Part shown: piece after piece, positions 1 through 11,117 of the stretch
How positions within the stretch are numbered: the first letter of the stretch is position 1
Layout of the letters: every line of letters begins with the position of its first letter
Assembly (NCBI GenBank): GCA_025917655.1
Contig: CP084615.1
Location: 1,674,001-1,738,000 of the forward strand
Source: Chlorella sorokiniana
Taxonomy: Eukaryota > Chlorophyta > Trebouxiophyceae > Chlorellales > Chlorellaceae
Reading direction: 5' to 3'
Length of the DNA stretch: 64,000 bases
The notes under the pieces: generated by a model
What the model was told of the DNA's origin: nothing
Seen by the model: the letters and a program-made list of their open reading frames with translations, nothing else
Databases searched by the model: none
Made by a program: the position numbers and the translations under genes

Positions 1-3000
1 GTAAGCCGTCCGAACGCCCGCATGCCAGCCCCGCCGCTGGTGCCCCTGTGCCTCGGCAGCGGCTCCTCAAGCGCCTGCCCAGCCCGCTGATGGGTGTACA
101 CCTTAGATGGCAGCCCAAGCATGCATCTGCCCCCAGACCACACCATACACAACCCCAAATCAGCCCCCTACACCCGAGCCCCCGCCCCCAACACAGCAGG
201 CCCACCTGCCCACCCACCCACCTGTGCCCACTTCCCCGAAGAACTCCACCTCCAGCTGCGCCCGCGCCCCAGCATACAGCTCAAACACCTTGAGCGCGCT
301 GTCCAGCAGGCGGCGGCGCGAGATGCGCACCTGCGGGCGACGCAGCAAGCGGCGGCGGCGCGCTCGGGGTGAGGCGGCGGCGGGAGGAGCGGGGCGGCTT
401 CCCCGCAAAGCATGTCAAGACTGGCACCCGGCACACAGGCCTCTGCGCGCCTCCCACAGCGGCTGTCGCTGTAACTCCCCCAAAAACACACACACACACA
501 AACACGAACACAACACACACACACACTCACCTTCTGCCGCTGCACGCGGCCGATGCGCAGGTTGCCCGCGGCCTCCCGGTCTGCGGCGCTGGCGGGGCCG
601 TGCTCGGCGGCGTGCGCCTGCTGGAGGTAGTGCAGCGCGGGCCAGGCCGAAGGAGGTGCAGTGGAAGAAGCGGCGGCGCGCCTCAAAGGGGAACAGGAAG
701 CGCGCGCCGTGCACCAGCTGGCGGCACCAGCCGGGCAGGGCGCCTGCACGGGCTCAACGGGGCGGGGCGGAGGGGGTTGCGGGTGACAGGGGAGAAGAGC
801 TGGGCACCGCAGTTCGGCCAGCCATGCACAGGCAGGCCAGGGCATGGCTGGGCAGGCAGGCGTGGGTGGGGCACCGCTGCTGCTCCTCTGGCAGGCGGCT
901 CAGCGGCGCCCACCTCCGCAGATGGACAGCACATCCTTCAGCTGCTGGCTGAGCTTGGGGGACAGCTTGGCGGAGAGGAAGGCGTCGCGGGGCAGGTGGC
1001 CGGGGGCGGCAGCCCGGCCGGCAGCAGCTTCCCCCGCCGCCCCGCCTGCCACGCCGCCAGGTGCGGCGCCAGCCGGTTGAGCCGCTCCGCCAGGCGCAGC
1101 ACGGCCAGGGCATCCAGCGCGTCCCGCGGAGCGCACAGGTCGGCCGGCAGGTGCCCGCCCTCCAGCAGCTCGGCCAGGGGCGAGGCGGAGGCATCGTCGC
1201 GGCCGGCGGCAGCGCTGTCGGCGTCGCCGGCCTCCAGGGCGGCGGCGGCGCCGCGCGGCGGCCGGCCCCGCCCGCGCGGCGTGGCCGTGGACGCCGCCGC
1301 CTCGTTCTGCTGCAGCTGCAGGGCGGCGCCCCAGCTGCGGTAGCTGATCGTGTGCACCTCACCCCACAGCAGGTGGCCCAGGTCGGCGCCGCCCCCCCCG
1401 CCGAGGACGACGCCGCGTCGCCGCCGCCGCCCGCCGCCAGCTGCTGCTGCACCGCCTGGAACACCGTGGTGCCCGGGGTGAGCAGGCGGCCGCCCAGGTA
1501 GAAAGCGAGGTGGGGCTGCGGCTGAGCCGCGCCGCCGCCCGCGCCCGAGGCGCCGGCCTGCCGCTGACCCGCAGCCTGCGCATACGACTGCGGCCCGCCT
1601 GTGGCGGCGCCGCGCCCGGTACCGCCCGCCGCCTCTCGCCCCGCTTCGGCGCCGCCCGCTGCTCCTGGGGAGACGGCGGCGCCGTCGCCGTTGCCCGCCT
1701 CTGCGGCCGCCGCGCCGTCTGCCTCTCCCAGGTGCATGTCGTGCACGTGGGCTGCCATGCCATCCAGCTCCTCATCCTCTGCCAGGGGGTGCAGGGCAAG
1801 AGGCGGGGGTGAGGCGAGGCGGCCAGGCTCATGGCCAGCGGTGGCAGCAAACCGTCGCTGTCAGGCTGCAGGGTTCTGCCCTACTCAGCCCGCCCTCCTC
1901 CCCGCTCACCCTCCTCGTCGTACTCCTCGTCCTCCCCCTCCACATACCCCGCCTCCTCCATCTCCTCGTCCTCGCTGTACTCGCCTGGCGGGAGGGAGGA
2001 GGAAAGAAAAGGGGGCATGTGAACGGACAGGGGTGGTTGTTGCTTGCGGCAGGGCGGGAGGAGGGCACGAGCATGGGTTGGCGGGGGCGGGACGGCCAGC
2101 TGGCAGGGCCCTGCTGCTGCCTCACCATCGTCGCCCTCGCCGTCGTCCCCACACCAGCATCTGCTCCTCTGCTTCCGCGCGCGTCGCCGCCTCTGCCGCC
2201 TCTCCAGCAGCAGGTGCATGGACCCCAGCCTGCTCCCGCTCCTCCTCGGAGCCGCTGCCCTGCGCCGCCACCTCAGCCTCGGCCGCCAGCCGCGCCTGCG
2301 CCCGCGTCAGCCGCCGCTGCGGGATGGGCTGCTCCTTGCTGGCCTGCCGGCCCCGGCTGCGGCTGCGGCCTCCGCCCTTGGCTGCCGCCGCTGCCGCCGC
2401 CTCCGCCTGCTGCTCCCGCTGCCGTGGGCCGCAGGCTGCCTCTGCAGAGCCGCTCCCGCCCCTCCCCACGGGGTTGCCCACCGACGGCTCCGCGGCGGCG
2501 CGGGCGGCGGCGCCGGAGCGCGCAGCCTGGCGCGAGCGCGGGTCGTCGCCGGCGGCGCCACCCGCGGCGGGGGCCCCGGGCGTTGACGCGCGGCCACAGG
2601 AAGTCTTCTATCTGCGCCATGCTGGCCAGCGGCTCGATCAGCACCGTGTTGTGCGCGTAGTCTCGCAGCCCCGCCTCGTCCCCGGCGCGGCTCAGCCGGA
2701 TGCGCAGCGGGTTGCTCAGCGCCGCAAGGCCCGCGCTCAGGCTGCTGCTGCCGCCGCCGCTGGCTGAGGAGCCTGCAGGTAGTGCGGGGGGGTTCAAGCA
2801 AAGCGACGGGGCGAATAGCCATTGACCCACCAATTGATTTGGTAGGGCAGGCATGTTGCTATGGCGCCCACACCGCCAGATCCACCCACACACAGGCAGC
2901 GGCCTCCTGGTGCGGCCCTTGCTCACGTGCCAGGCCGGCGGCCCGGTAGTAGGCGCCGCCGTACAGGGTTGCGGCGGCGGGCAGCGGCGAGATGGGGTTG

Positions 3001-6000
3001 AGCTGCACCGCAAACTTCTCGCTGGCTGCCAGCGTGCCCAGCAGCTTGTCCACCAGCATGCGCAGCGGGGCTCGCCGCCGCTGCCCGGGGGCAGAGCAGC
3101 GGCTGCAAGGGGGGGAGGGACGGTGCATCCATCATCAGCTGCCCAAAGGGCTTGCAGGCATGATCCTGGTTTAAAGCCAGGCTGCTGCATGCATGGCGGT
3201 CAGAAAGACTAATCATCCGCTCATGGAGCGCTGAGCCGCGCCAGGGCGGCACCAGCTCGCGATTAACATGATTCCTCAACCCGCCAAGGGCACGCCCTGC
3301 CACCCCCACTTGGCCCCACGGGCAGCATCCTCGTGCCGCCACCCAACCAACCCGCTGCAGCCCTGCACCCACGCAGCGCTCACCCGCAAACTCCCCAGCC
3401 GCTCCAGCAGCAGCTGCTGGCGGTCGGGGCTGTCCGCCAGGTCATCCCCCTGCAGGAAGGCCCTGAGCGCCGCCACCGCGCCGCTGCTCAGCAGCTCAAA
3501 GGTGGAGACGGAGGAGGCGCCGGAGCCAGACAGCGCCTCCAGCAGCGCGGACACGGCCGAGGGTGGGGCAGGCGAGCGCAGATGTCGCGCAGCAGGCGCA
3601 CGCCCTCCGTCTCGCAGCCTGGGGGAGGGGGGCGCGTGCAATTGGCAACCTGAGGCACTGCTAGGCCAGGGGCATGGAGAAGGTGGCGCACGTGGACAGA
3701 AGCCACGGCAGCCAGGTGCCCAGGCTTGTTTGAGCTGCATGACAGGGTTTGCATCGCCTGCCTGCGCCGCGCGAATCCTCGGCAGCAGGCTCACCCACAG
3801 CGACGCCCTCGCCGTCTGTGAAGTGGCGGGCGTGGAAGCGGCGCGCCCGCGCGCCAACCGCGGCGCGCAGCGTGTCCCCCGCCGGCGTGCGCGCGTCCTC
3901 AACTGCCGCCTTGCCTGCCTCGCCGCCATCCTTGTCCGCCGCTCGCGACGCAGGCCGGCCGCTAGAGCGCCGGCCGCGGAGTGGAGGCCGCGGCCGGGCC
4001 CCCGTCGTAACAGCGGCTGCGGGGGGCTCGGGGGCGGCGCAGAGGCCAGCTGCTGGATGGCGTGGGCCACCCCCTCCTTCAGGAAGTGCTGGCGGTACAG
4101 CTCGGGCAGTTTCTCCATCAAAATCTCGGCCATCTGCGCCCGAGCGCGGGGAGGGGGGCACACGGGCACGGTTGCGGGCTGGCGCCAGCAAATGTGGTCT
4201 GCCCTTGGAGACGCAGCGCTCGGGCGCTGATGCTGTGGAGCGGGAGCTGTGTGCTGCGCTGCCCCCGCCCCCTCCCCCACACGCACCTGCATGCCGTAGG
4301 CCACGACGGTGGAGTCGCGCGCCCCCAGCAGCGCCGCCACCAGGCTCGCGGCGGGCAGGTCCTCCAGCAGCACGCGCAGCGTGTCGGGCGAGTTGAAGTG
4401 CAGCATGCGCGCCATGGTGGTCAGGCAGTGGCGCTTCACCTGGGGCGTCACGCTCGAGTAGTAGACCTGGCGGGGGGGGCGGGCAGCAGCAGCGGCAGGC
4501 TCATCCGCTGCAGGCTCACCAGCGGCAGGCCCACCAGCAGCGACAGCGGCCCGCAGCCAGGCACGTCACAGAACTGCCAGCAGGGGTGGCCAACCCACAG
4601 CCCCCTCCCCAGCTGTGTTGCCAGGGTCGCGGGCACACCTTGATCAGCAGGGGCAGCAGGTCGGCGCTCAGCTTCTGCAGCAGCGCGGGGTTGTCGCGCA
4701 GGAAGCGCGCCCGCTGGCACGCCTCGCCGCCGCCCCTCTGCCCGGCCGCCGTCGCCGCCTCGTCGCCATCTGCGGCGCAGTGGGGGCAAGCAAGGAGTGC
4801 CACGAGGGACCATGCTTTGCGCCTGTTGCCCCCTGAATGAGAAGCGCGACAGCCAACCTTGGCCCTCCACCCCAGGCCCAACGCACCACCAAACGAGGGC
4901 GAGGGCGGCACATCCTGCAGCATGGCTGCCGCCGCGTCTGGGATGGGTGGCAGCAGCGCGGCCGCCAGCGCCACCAGGTCGCCCAGCTGCTCCGTCGAGC
5001 GCAGCACGTTGCCGGGGAGGCGGCGGTGGCGGACAGCAAGGAGGAGGTGGCCAACAGGTTGCGCAACGTGTCGGAGATGCCAGCCTGGGGGAGGGGGGAG
5101 AGGGCGCAGCGGGATCAGGGGCCTACACAACCACTACGTTTCCATGATTCCAGCAGGGCCCGGGAGGAATGGCAACAATGGGACTGCCCCCATCTCGCCT
5201 CCCGGCCAGGGGCAAATGGCCGGCCGGCGTGCTGAGCAGCGGGAGCCCCCACCTGCAGCAGCGCCTCGGCCACCACGTGCGACCCGGCGGCCATGGTGGC
5301 CAGGATCTTGAGCAGGCCGTAGAAGGTGGACACCTGCAGCTGGCTGGACATGGAGCCCGCCTCGCTGACCCCCACCATCTGCACGATGGAGGCCACCAGG
5401 CCCAGCCCGCACAGCTGCTCCAGGTGGGGCGGCGAGCGCGCAAAGGCGGCCGCCACGCGGGCCAGCGCCAGGCACGCGCTGTCCACCAGGCGGGCGTCGG
5501 GGTACTGCAGCAGGCCGATGAGGATGGGGCGGCGCCCACCGCCGCCTCCGCGTGCTGCGTGCCCAGCCCACGGCACATGGAGGCGGCGGTGGCCACTGCC
5601 ACGCGCTGCACCCCGGTCTGGAAGAAGTCGATGTAGGCCAGGACGGCGCCCAGCGCCCGGCCTCCAGCAGCCGCGCCGGGTGCTCGTGGCTCAGCTTCTC
5701 CAGGGCCTATGAGCGCGCAGGCGGGCCGGGCATGCAACATCAGCCCCCATCGCAAGCACTTGCGGGCTCCCTACCGTCCGCCGCACCCACAAGAATAACG
5801 CAGACACCGTGCTGCTCAAGCCCCCTCAATAGCTCCCTTGCTGTATGGGCGCCCCCCCCACCCCCACCCCCACCCCCTTCCGTTTCCCTCCCAAAAGAAC
5901 CCCCACACCCACACGCCACCCTCACCCCCCACCTGCAGGCTCTGCTCCGCCAGGTCGATGTACTCGATGGTGAGGAGGCGCGCGCAGAGCTGGGGCACGG

Positions 6001-7311
6001 CGCCGTGGCGGATGATGGAGGCGGCGGCGGGGGGGAACACGTCCGCCAGGAAGGTGAGGGCGCGCGCCGCCAGCAGCATCAGGTCCGGGTTGTGCTCGTA
6101 GCTCAGGAAGCCGACCTGCGCGGGGACGGGGTGCGGGCAGCCGTTGGCGGACACCCCAGCGTTGCCAGCGCGGTCGTGAGTGCCGGCGAGCTGGCCTCTG
6201 GCCCCTCTCCCAGGCGGCCAAGGGCACCCGCGGGCGCCGGGCGCCACCAGCTCACCAGCAGCGGCACGGCTTGCTCCGTGGGGAAGGCGGCGAGCGAGTC
6301 CTCGGTCGAGATGGAGAGGTGCTCGCACAGCTCGGTGAGCCCCACCAGCTGGCTCGCCTCGTCCTCCTCCCGCAGCTGGGCCAGGATGGCCTGCGGGGGC
6401 AGGCATAAGGGAAGGGGAGCCTCGCGCAGAAGGGGTAGCAGCAAGGAAGCTGCAGGCAGCCGGGGGCGCCGGCCGCTGCCACGCCCAGGGTGGGCAGCAC
6501 GGCACAGCTGCGCACCCGCACACGCGAGCTGCCGCCCATGGCGCCGCCGGGGAAGATGTCCTCGAAGCCGGCGCCCAGGCGGCGCAGCAGGCCTTGCAGG
6601 GTGCTGCAGGGCAGGGTGGCACACGCAGACTGTCACGTCCTAGACTGAAGGCACAGCAAGTGATGCCGGGTCGTGCGCTGGCAGCACCCAGCCAATGCCG
6701 CATGCATTGATTCCTCATCCCGGGAGGTGTGGAGCGGCTCTGTGGAGGTGCCTCATAACCTGCTGCGCACGCAGCGCTCACCTGCGATCATCTTCATCGC
6801 CCTCGGTCCGCCCTCCGCCCTGCACCCATGATGGCCAGATTGTCTGGGCAGCATACAAGGAACAGCAGCGCCACAAACCCTGTCCTCAACCCAAATTGGT
6901 AACGGGAGACAGAATAGCAACGGTGCAGCGCACCTGTTGTGCTTGCTGCTGCGCTGGCTGGCCAGCAGCACCTCCCGAGCCGCTGCTCTGACGCTGCCTG
7001 CGCTCCATGCCCGCGACCGCGTCCCGTGCTGCCTCTCGGCGCGCTGCTGGGGCCTCCTTGCCCTTCTCCTGTTGCTCTTTGCTGCGTCGGGAATGCCTGG
7101 GGGCCTTGGGGCTCTCCTTGGCGTGCTGCTGCTGCTGCTCGCGACGCCTTTGGCGGAGAAGGCGCTCAGGCTCTCCTGTGTTTTCGGCTAGGGGTTCCTT
7201 TGACTGCCGTGTGGTTCGACCGACTGCCTGCTTGCTGCCGCTCCTCGGCTTCTTTGCCACACCACTAGCTTGATCGTCAGTGGCGCCCCTCTTCCTGCTG
7301 GTTCGACCCAT
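1..7311 (-). CDS. UPL3: E3 ubiquitin-protein ligase UPL3 (HECT class), 3' end beyond left edge
   Basis: Plant/algal UPL3 (KAKTUS; animal TRIP12 family), which attaches ubiquitin to nuclear substrates. The start ATG is at 7311 and opens a basic, Gln-rich N-terminus (MGRTSRKRG). Conserved blocks then follow in family order: LQGLLRRLGAGFEDIFP (about 6600-6525), armadillo-type repeats with SISTEDSLAAFP (6390-6254), NPDLMLLAARALTFLADVFP and LLTIEYIDLAEQSLQ (6117-5933), YIDFFQTGVQRVA (5707-5252), SDTLRNLLATSSLL (about 5080), MAEILMEKLPELY (about 4135), VSTFELLSSGAVAALRAFL (about 3500), NTVLIEPLASMAQIEDFLWP (about 2620), an acidic stretch (1990-1900), KLSPKLSQQLKDVLS (about 940), RIGRVQRQK (ends 531) and EVEFFGEVGTG (about 230). 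The last block lies just before the HECT domain, so the catalytic cysteine is outside the window. At least 15 introns. Frame breaks at 1002-1006 and 5526-5529 look like sequencing errors. Family certain; exon edges approximate. Confidence 0.93.
486..529. repeat. (AC)n microsatellite in a UPL3 intron
   Basis: Two AC runs split by AACACGAACA. On the transcribed (-) strand this is a GT repeat that begins right at the 5' splice site after RVQRQK: the intron opens GTGAGTGTGTGT. Confidence 0.85.
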
Positions 7312-7951
7312 CACTGCAGTATCGATACCTCCATGCTGCAGGGGTGGCCTAGGCGCATTCACAGGCCCTCCAGTCTATGAGGAGTCTCGTCAGCAGTACA
7401 GGGACGCGGTACTGTTCTGCGTGTGGTCATCAGCGGCCGCCGCTGGCAGCCCGCCGTGGTGCATGCGAGCCTTCCAGGCGAAATTGACCGGTCAGCGCCT
7501 GGCGTCACCGCGAAGAAGGCAGTGAGTGTGTCGTCGACCTCCAGCGGCCGAGCACCACAGGAGGGCTCTGCAGAGCCGCTGCTCCCGCCATGCAGCACTC
7601 AGGAGGTTAGTGAAGCATCTGGGCCCGTCAGGCAATGTGCAACCGACCTGCCCTAGCTTGTAGCAGTCGTCACGGGCTCAGACCCTCCTGCCTTTCAGCC
7701 GGGCTTGCGTCCTGGTCGGGGCTGCAATCGTTGCGCTGTAAATTGCAATCGCTTTATTACTCTATGATGCTTCTTTTGTGACATGAATGGGATGCTGCGG
7801 TGCGGGGAACAGGGAGGAGAGGCTTGCCACATGTTGCGCATTGGCCGTGCACATGCCTTGGCACCAACTTGCAGCACGCTTCCCGGCAACCATCCCAGAC
7901 CGTTCTTTATACAGTTCACTCAATTGATCCGGTGTTTGCCGGGCGGTTGCA
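7312..7951. promoter_or_regulatory. Divergent intergenic region between UPL3 and the F-box gene
   Basis: The region lies between the UPL3 start (7311, -) and the first supported exon of the F-box gene (+). It is less GC-rich than the flanks around 7730-7790. It must hold both promoters and probably the first exon of the F-box gene, because the exon at 7952 has no in-frame ATG and follows a splice acceptor (TTGCAG, 7946-7951). No defined promoter element was recognised. Confidence 0.5.
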
Positions 7952-10692
7952 GGCTGGAAACGGGCGAGACGGCCGGGAATCTACGAGGGGTCTCGTGCTG
8001 GATCGGAGGTACTTCCGAAATGCATCTGGAGCCTGATCCTGTCCAAACTGCCCCTGGACGACCGCCTGCAGTGTGCTGCAGCATGCCCACTCTTTGAAGA
8101 GGTCGTCAGGACATCTCTGAGTGGGTTTGTGATTGACTTGCGGCGGAAGAGCCGCGCGGTCAGCAGCCGACTGCTGTCGGCACCTGGTTTGACCGACCTG
8201 GCGGTGGCGTCCCCGCAGCAACAGCCGCCCTGGGCTCTCCTGCTGCGGCAGCTTCCCGTGCACGCCTTTGGGAGCCAGAGGAGCACCGCCTGTGGCAGGA
8301 GGGCTGGCGCCGGCTGCGCCCAGCCTCAGCCACGCTGCACCTGAGGCGCGCGGCATGCGCGTTGACCGAGGGTGGAAAGCGCGGGGCCGCTGACGCCCCC
8401 CCCCCCGCAGCCTGTCGCTGGTGCTGGCAGCCCCGGAAATGGATGCCAGCGCTGCCGAGCTCCACCTCATGCTCCAGGCCGCAGACGCCGAGGGCCTGTT
8501 TGCAGCAGTCAGCGTGCCCCAGGGCCTGCTCCGCCTCGACGGCCACCTGGCAGACCGCCTGACCCAGTGCAACACCCGCGCGGCCGCGCTGCCGCCAGCC
8601 CTGCAGGTGAGCTCGCAGGCCACACCTTCCATCACGCATGCTGCGTTTCTGAGGGTGGAACGCACCCCTCAGCTGGCCACCCCATCTGCATGCACGTGCC
8701 TGCCCGCGGCCGCGGGTCAACGCCGGGCGCCGTACTTTCTTCCTCCCTCCCCCTCGCAGGCCCCCGCCTCCTACCCCCGCCTGCAGCGCCTCGCCCTCAA
8801 GCTGCTGCCTGACGACGACCCCGAGGCCTTCTTGGGCTGCATCAACACCCAGACGCTGCCCGCGCTGCGCTGCCTGGCCCTGCTCGCCCCGTCAGGGGCA
8901 GCAGCGGCTGCCGACCTGCACCCGCTCCGCCACGCTGCCCTGACGCGCCTCGACCTGCATGGCGTGCAGCTGCCCGCTGGCTTCCCCAGCCTCCTGAACC
9001 TCACAGGTGGGCCACGCGCACACCACGATGCAGCTCGCTGGCTCACGGCGCAGGCTGCTATGCCAGCTGCCGCGCCAGCTGGATGCGCCCCACCCAGGCG
9101 CCCGGTCGCCACTTCTCCCGCTCTTGCACCCTGCTGTATATCGCGTCCCATCCCGCCCTGCTGCCTTGTCTTTCCACAACATGCGTTCTGCGCTGAAATC
9201 GGGCTCCTTGCCGCCCCTGAGCGCAGCGCTGCGGGAGCTGCGGGTGCGGTACGACGAGGAGGACGCCGCCGAGGTACTGCCCCTCAACCTGCAGGGAGAC
9301 CTGGCCGCCCTCTCCGCCCTCAAGCAGGTGCACGCCGCCGGGGCAGCCGCTCAACGCACGGTGCATCAACAAAGCTGCCCGGCCAAGGGAGGGCACGGGG
9401 CTGTCAGCGCGCAGGCGGCGTTAGTGCTTCGCCTTTGCAGTGCGTCTCCCCATCAGTCGGTTTTGTGACTCGTCTGTGCCCCCTGCCTCCCTTTCTCCCC
9501 CGCCTCCATCTGCCAGCTCGAATCCTTGCATCTCGACAGCCTGGGCGGCGGCGAGGGCCTGACCGCGCTCACCCAGCTGACCTGCCTCAGCCTGGCCCCT
9601 CAGTGCGCTGCCCGCATCTGCGTGCGCGGGCTGCCGCGCCTGCGCCGCCTGTGCGTGGACCTCAGCTCCGCCAGCTGCGGCCGCGACCTGCTGAGCGCTG
9701 CACGCAGCACGGTGCACGTGCCGGCGAAGGCACACGGCTTGGCGGCGTTGGCTGAGCTTGAGCTGCGGTGCCTGGTGTGGCGGCACTGGCAGGCCGGCGC
9801 CAGCGAGGCCGACGGGCAGGATGGGGCAGAGGCCACAAGCAGCACAGACTGCAGCGAAGCAAGCAGCGACGCCAGCAGCTCCGGGGAGGGCAGCGAGGAG
9901 GAGGAGGAGGATGCGTCCAGCAGCGCTGCCAGCAGCGACGGCGCCGAGGAGCAGGATGAGGATGAGGAGGGCCAAGCCCCGACTGGGCCTCGGACGCTGA
10001 CGGAAAGCCGCCTGCGGCAGCAGCCGCGCCGGCGGGCGTCGCAGACGGTGTGGCGGACGCGCAGCAGGGGTCGGCGGCGGGGCTGCTGGATGCCAGCTGG
10101 GGCTTCCTGCAGCAGCAGGCTGTCGCCGGGCTGCAGGCTCGCCCCCTGGCTTGCCTGGAGCAGCGGTGAGGCCGCCCTGCTTGGGGTGCAAAACGCAGCT
10201 CAACTGTTGTTGTGATCAGCTTGTGGTTGGATTGCCTGTGTAGAACGCGTGCACGGCGCCTGCTGGCCTGCCTCCCCGCGCGCTTGGCCTCGCTTGCCCA
10301 ACCTTTGGGCCCAGCCAGCGTGCCCCTGCCCACCTGGATGCCCGTGGTGCCGCAGGTATCTGGCCTCGCTGCTGGACGTGCTGCCCACCCTCACCGCTGT
10401 GCAGCTGACAGACTACATGGGCCTGGTGGACTCGCATGCCCTGCTGGCCGCCGACCCGTCCACCCAGCACGCCAAGGGCGGCGGGGCGGGCGCCGCCGCG
10501 GCGGCGGGCGGTGGCGGCAGGGACGCGGGGCGGCCGCCAGCCGGGCGGGCACACCGGGCCTGCTGTTGCCGCGTGGCGGGGGCGGGGGGCGTGCAGCCTG
10601 GCAGGGTGGCGGCGCGACGTGGCAGAGGCGCCGGTGCCGGGGGCATCAGTCAATGGGACCTCTCATACACGCGGCAGCGCTGCGCTGGCTGA
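7952..10692 (+). CDS. F-box / leucine-rich repeat protein, first exon unresolved
   Basis: Probable substrate receptor of an SCF ubiquitin ligase. An F-box-like segment LILSKLPLDDRLQCAAACPL (about 8033-8092) is followed by leucine-rich repeats: SVPQGLLRLDGHLADRL (exon 8411-8605), YPRLQRLALKLLPDD and LTRLDLHGVQLP (8760-9006), LRELRVRYDEEDA (to 9327), LESLHLDSL and LTALTQLTCLSLAP (from 9516). An acidic Glu/Asp/Ser-rich insert occupies about 9840-9980. A last LRR-like exon starts after an acceptor near 10356 (YLASLLDVLPTLTAVQLTDY) and runs to the stop at 10690-10692. Donors at 8606, 9007 and 9328 and acceptors ending at 8410, 8759 and 9515 are clear. The frame changes between the acidic insert and the segment LLDASWGFLQQQ (about 10085), through a small intron or an indel near 9970. 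The true start is upstream and was not found. Confidence 0.75.
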
Positions 10693-11117
10693 CTGGTTTG
10701 GAGCGCCTGCCGATGCCCTCTCCGCCTGCTCACCCAGCCTCGCAATGGGCCCCCTACCGGTACGCCTTCCTCGTTACTTAGCGCCCTTTGCCATCACCTC
10801 GCCACCGCTGCCGCCGCTGAACTGACAGACCGACCCATACCTCGACGTTGCTCGACCCGGGCATGCATGAGCGTGCGCTGGCGCGATGCCCCACATTGTT
10901 GCCAGCCAATCGCGCTGCTCTTTCACATTTTGTTGACCATGTTCATGGGGCCACTCACACACGCAATCGACACGCCCGCTTACCATAATGTTTCCCATTG
11001 CACAGGCATTGTTGCAGCCTGAAATGGCGCATCAAAGGATAGTCCCTGTACCTTTAGCATTGTAAGTTTCAATACTGAAGTCATGTCAAGGCTTTGAGCA
11101 TGCAATGCACAGCGTGC
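10693..11117. other. Intergenic region between convergent 3' ends
   Basis: Between the F-box gene (+) and TRMU (-); AT-richer than the genes. It contains TGTAA at 11061-11065 (+), a chlorophyte-type polyadenylation signal. No coding signal seen. Confidence 0.6.
11061..11065 (+). terminator. Putative TGTAA polyadenylation signal of the F-box gene
   Basis: TGTAA is the usual green-algal poly(A) signal. It lies about 370 bases after the stop, in AT-richer sequence. Confidence 0.45.

Noticed and set aside
1343-2767. Plus-strand open frames of up to 388 codons over UPL3
   Set aside because: Arg/Pro/Ala-rich antisense shadows of conserved UPL3 exons.
7783-8097. A 104-residue protein starting MNGMLRCGEQ before the F-box
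   Set aside because: It runs in a different frame from the F-box and ends within it; the F-box exon is instead supported by an acceptor at 7951.
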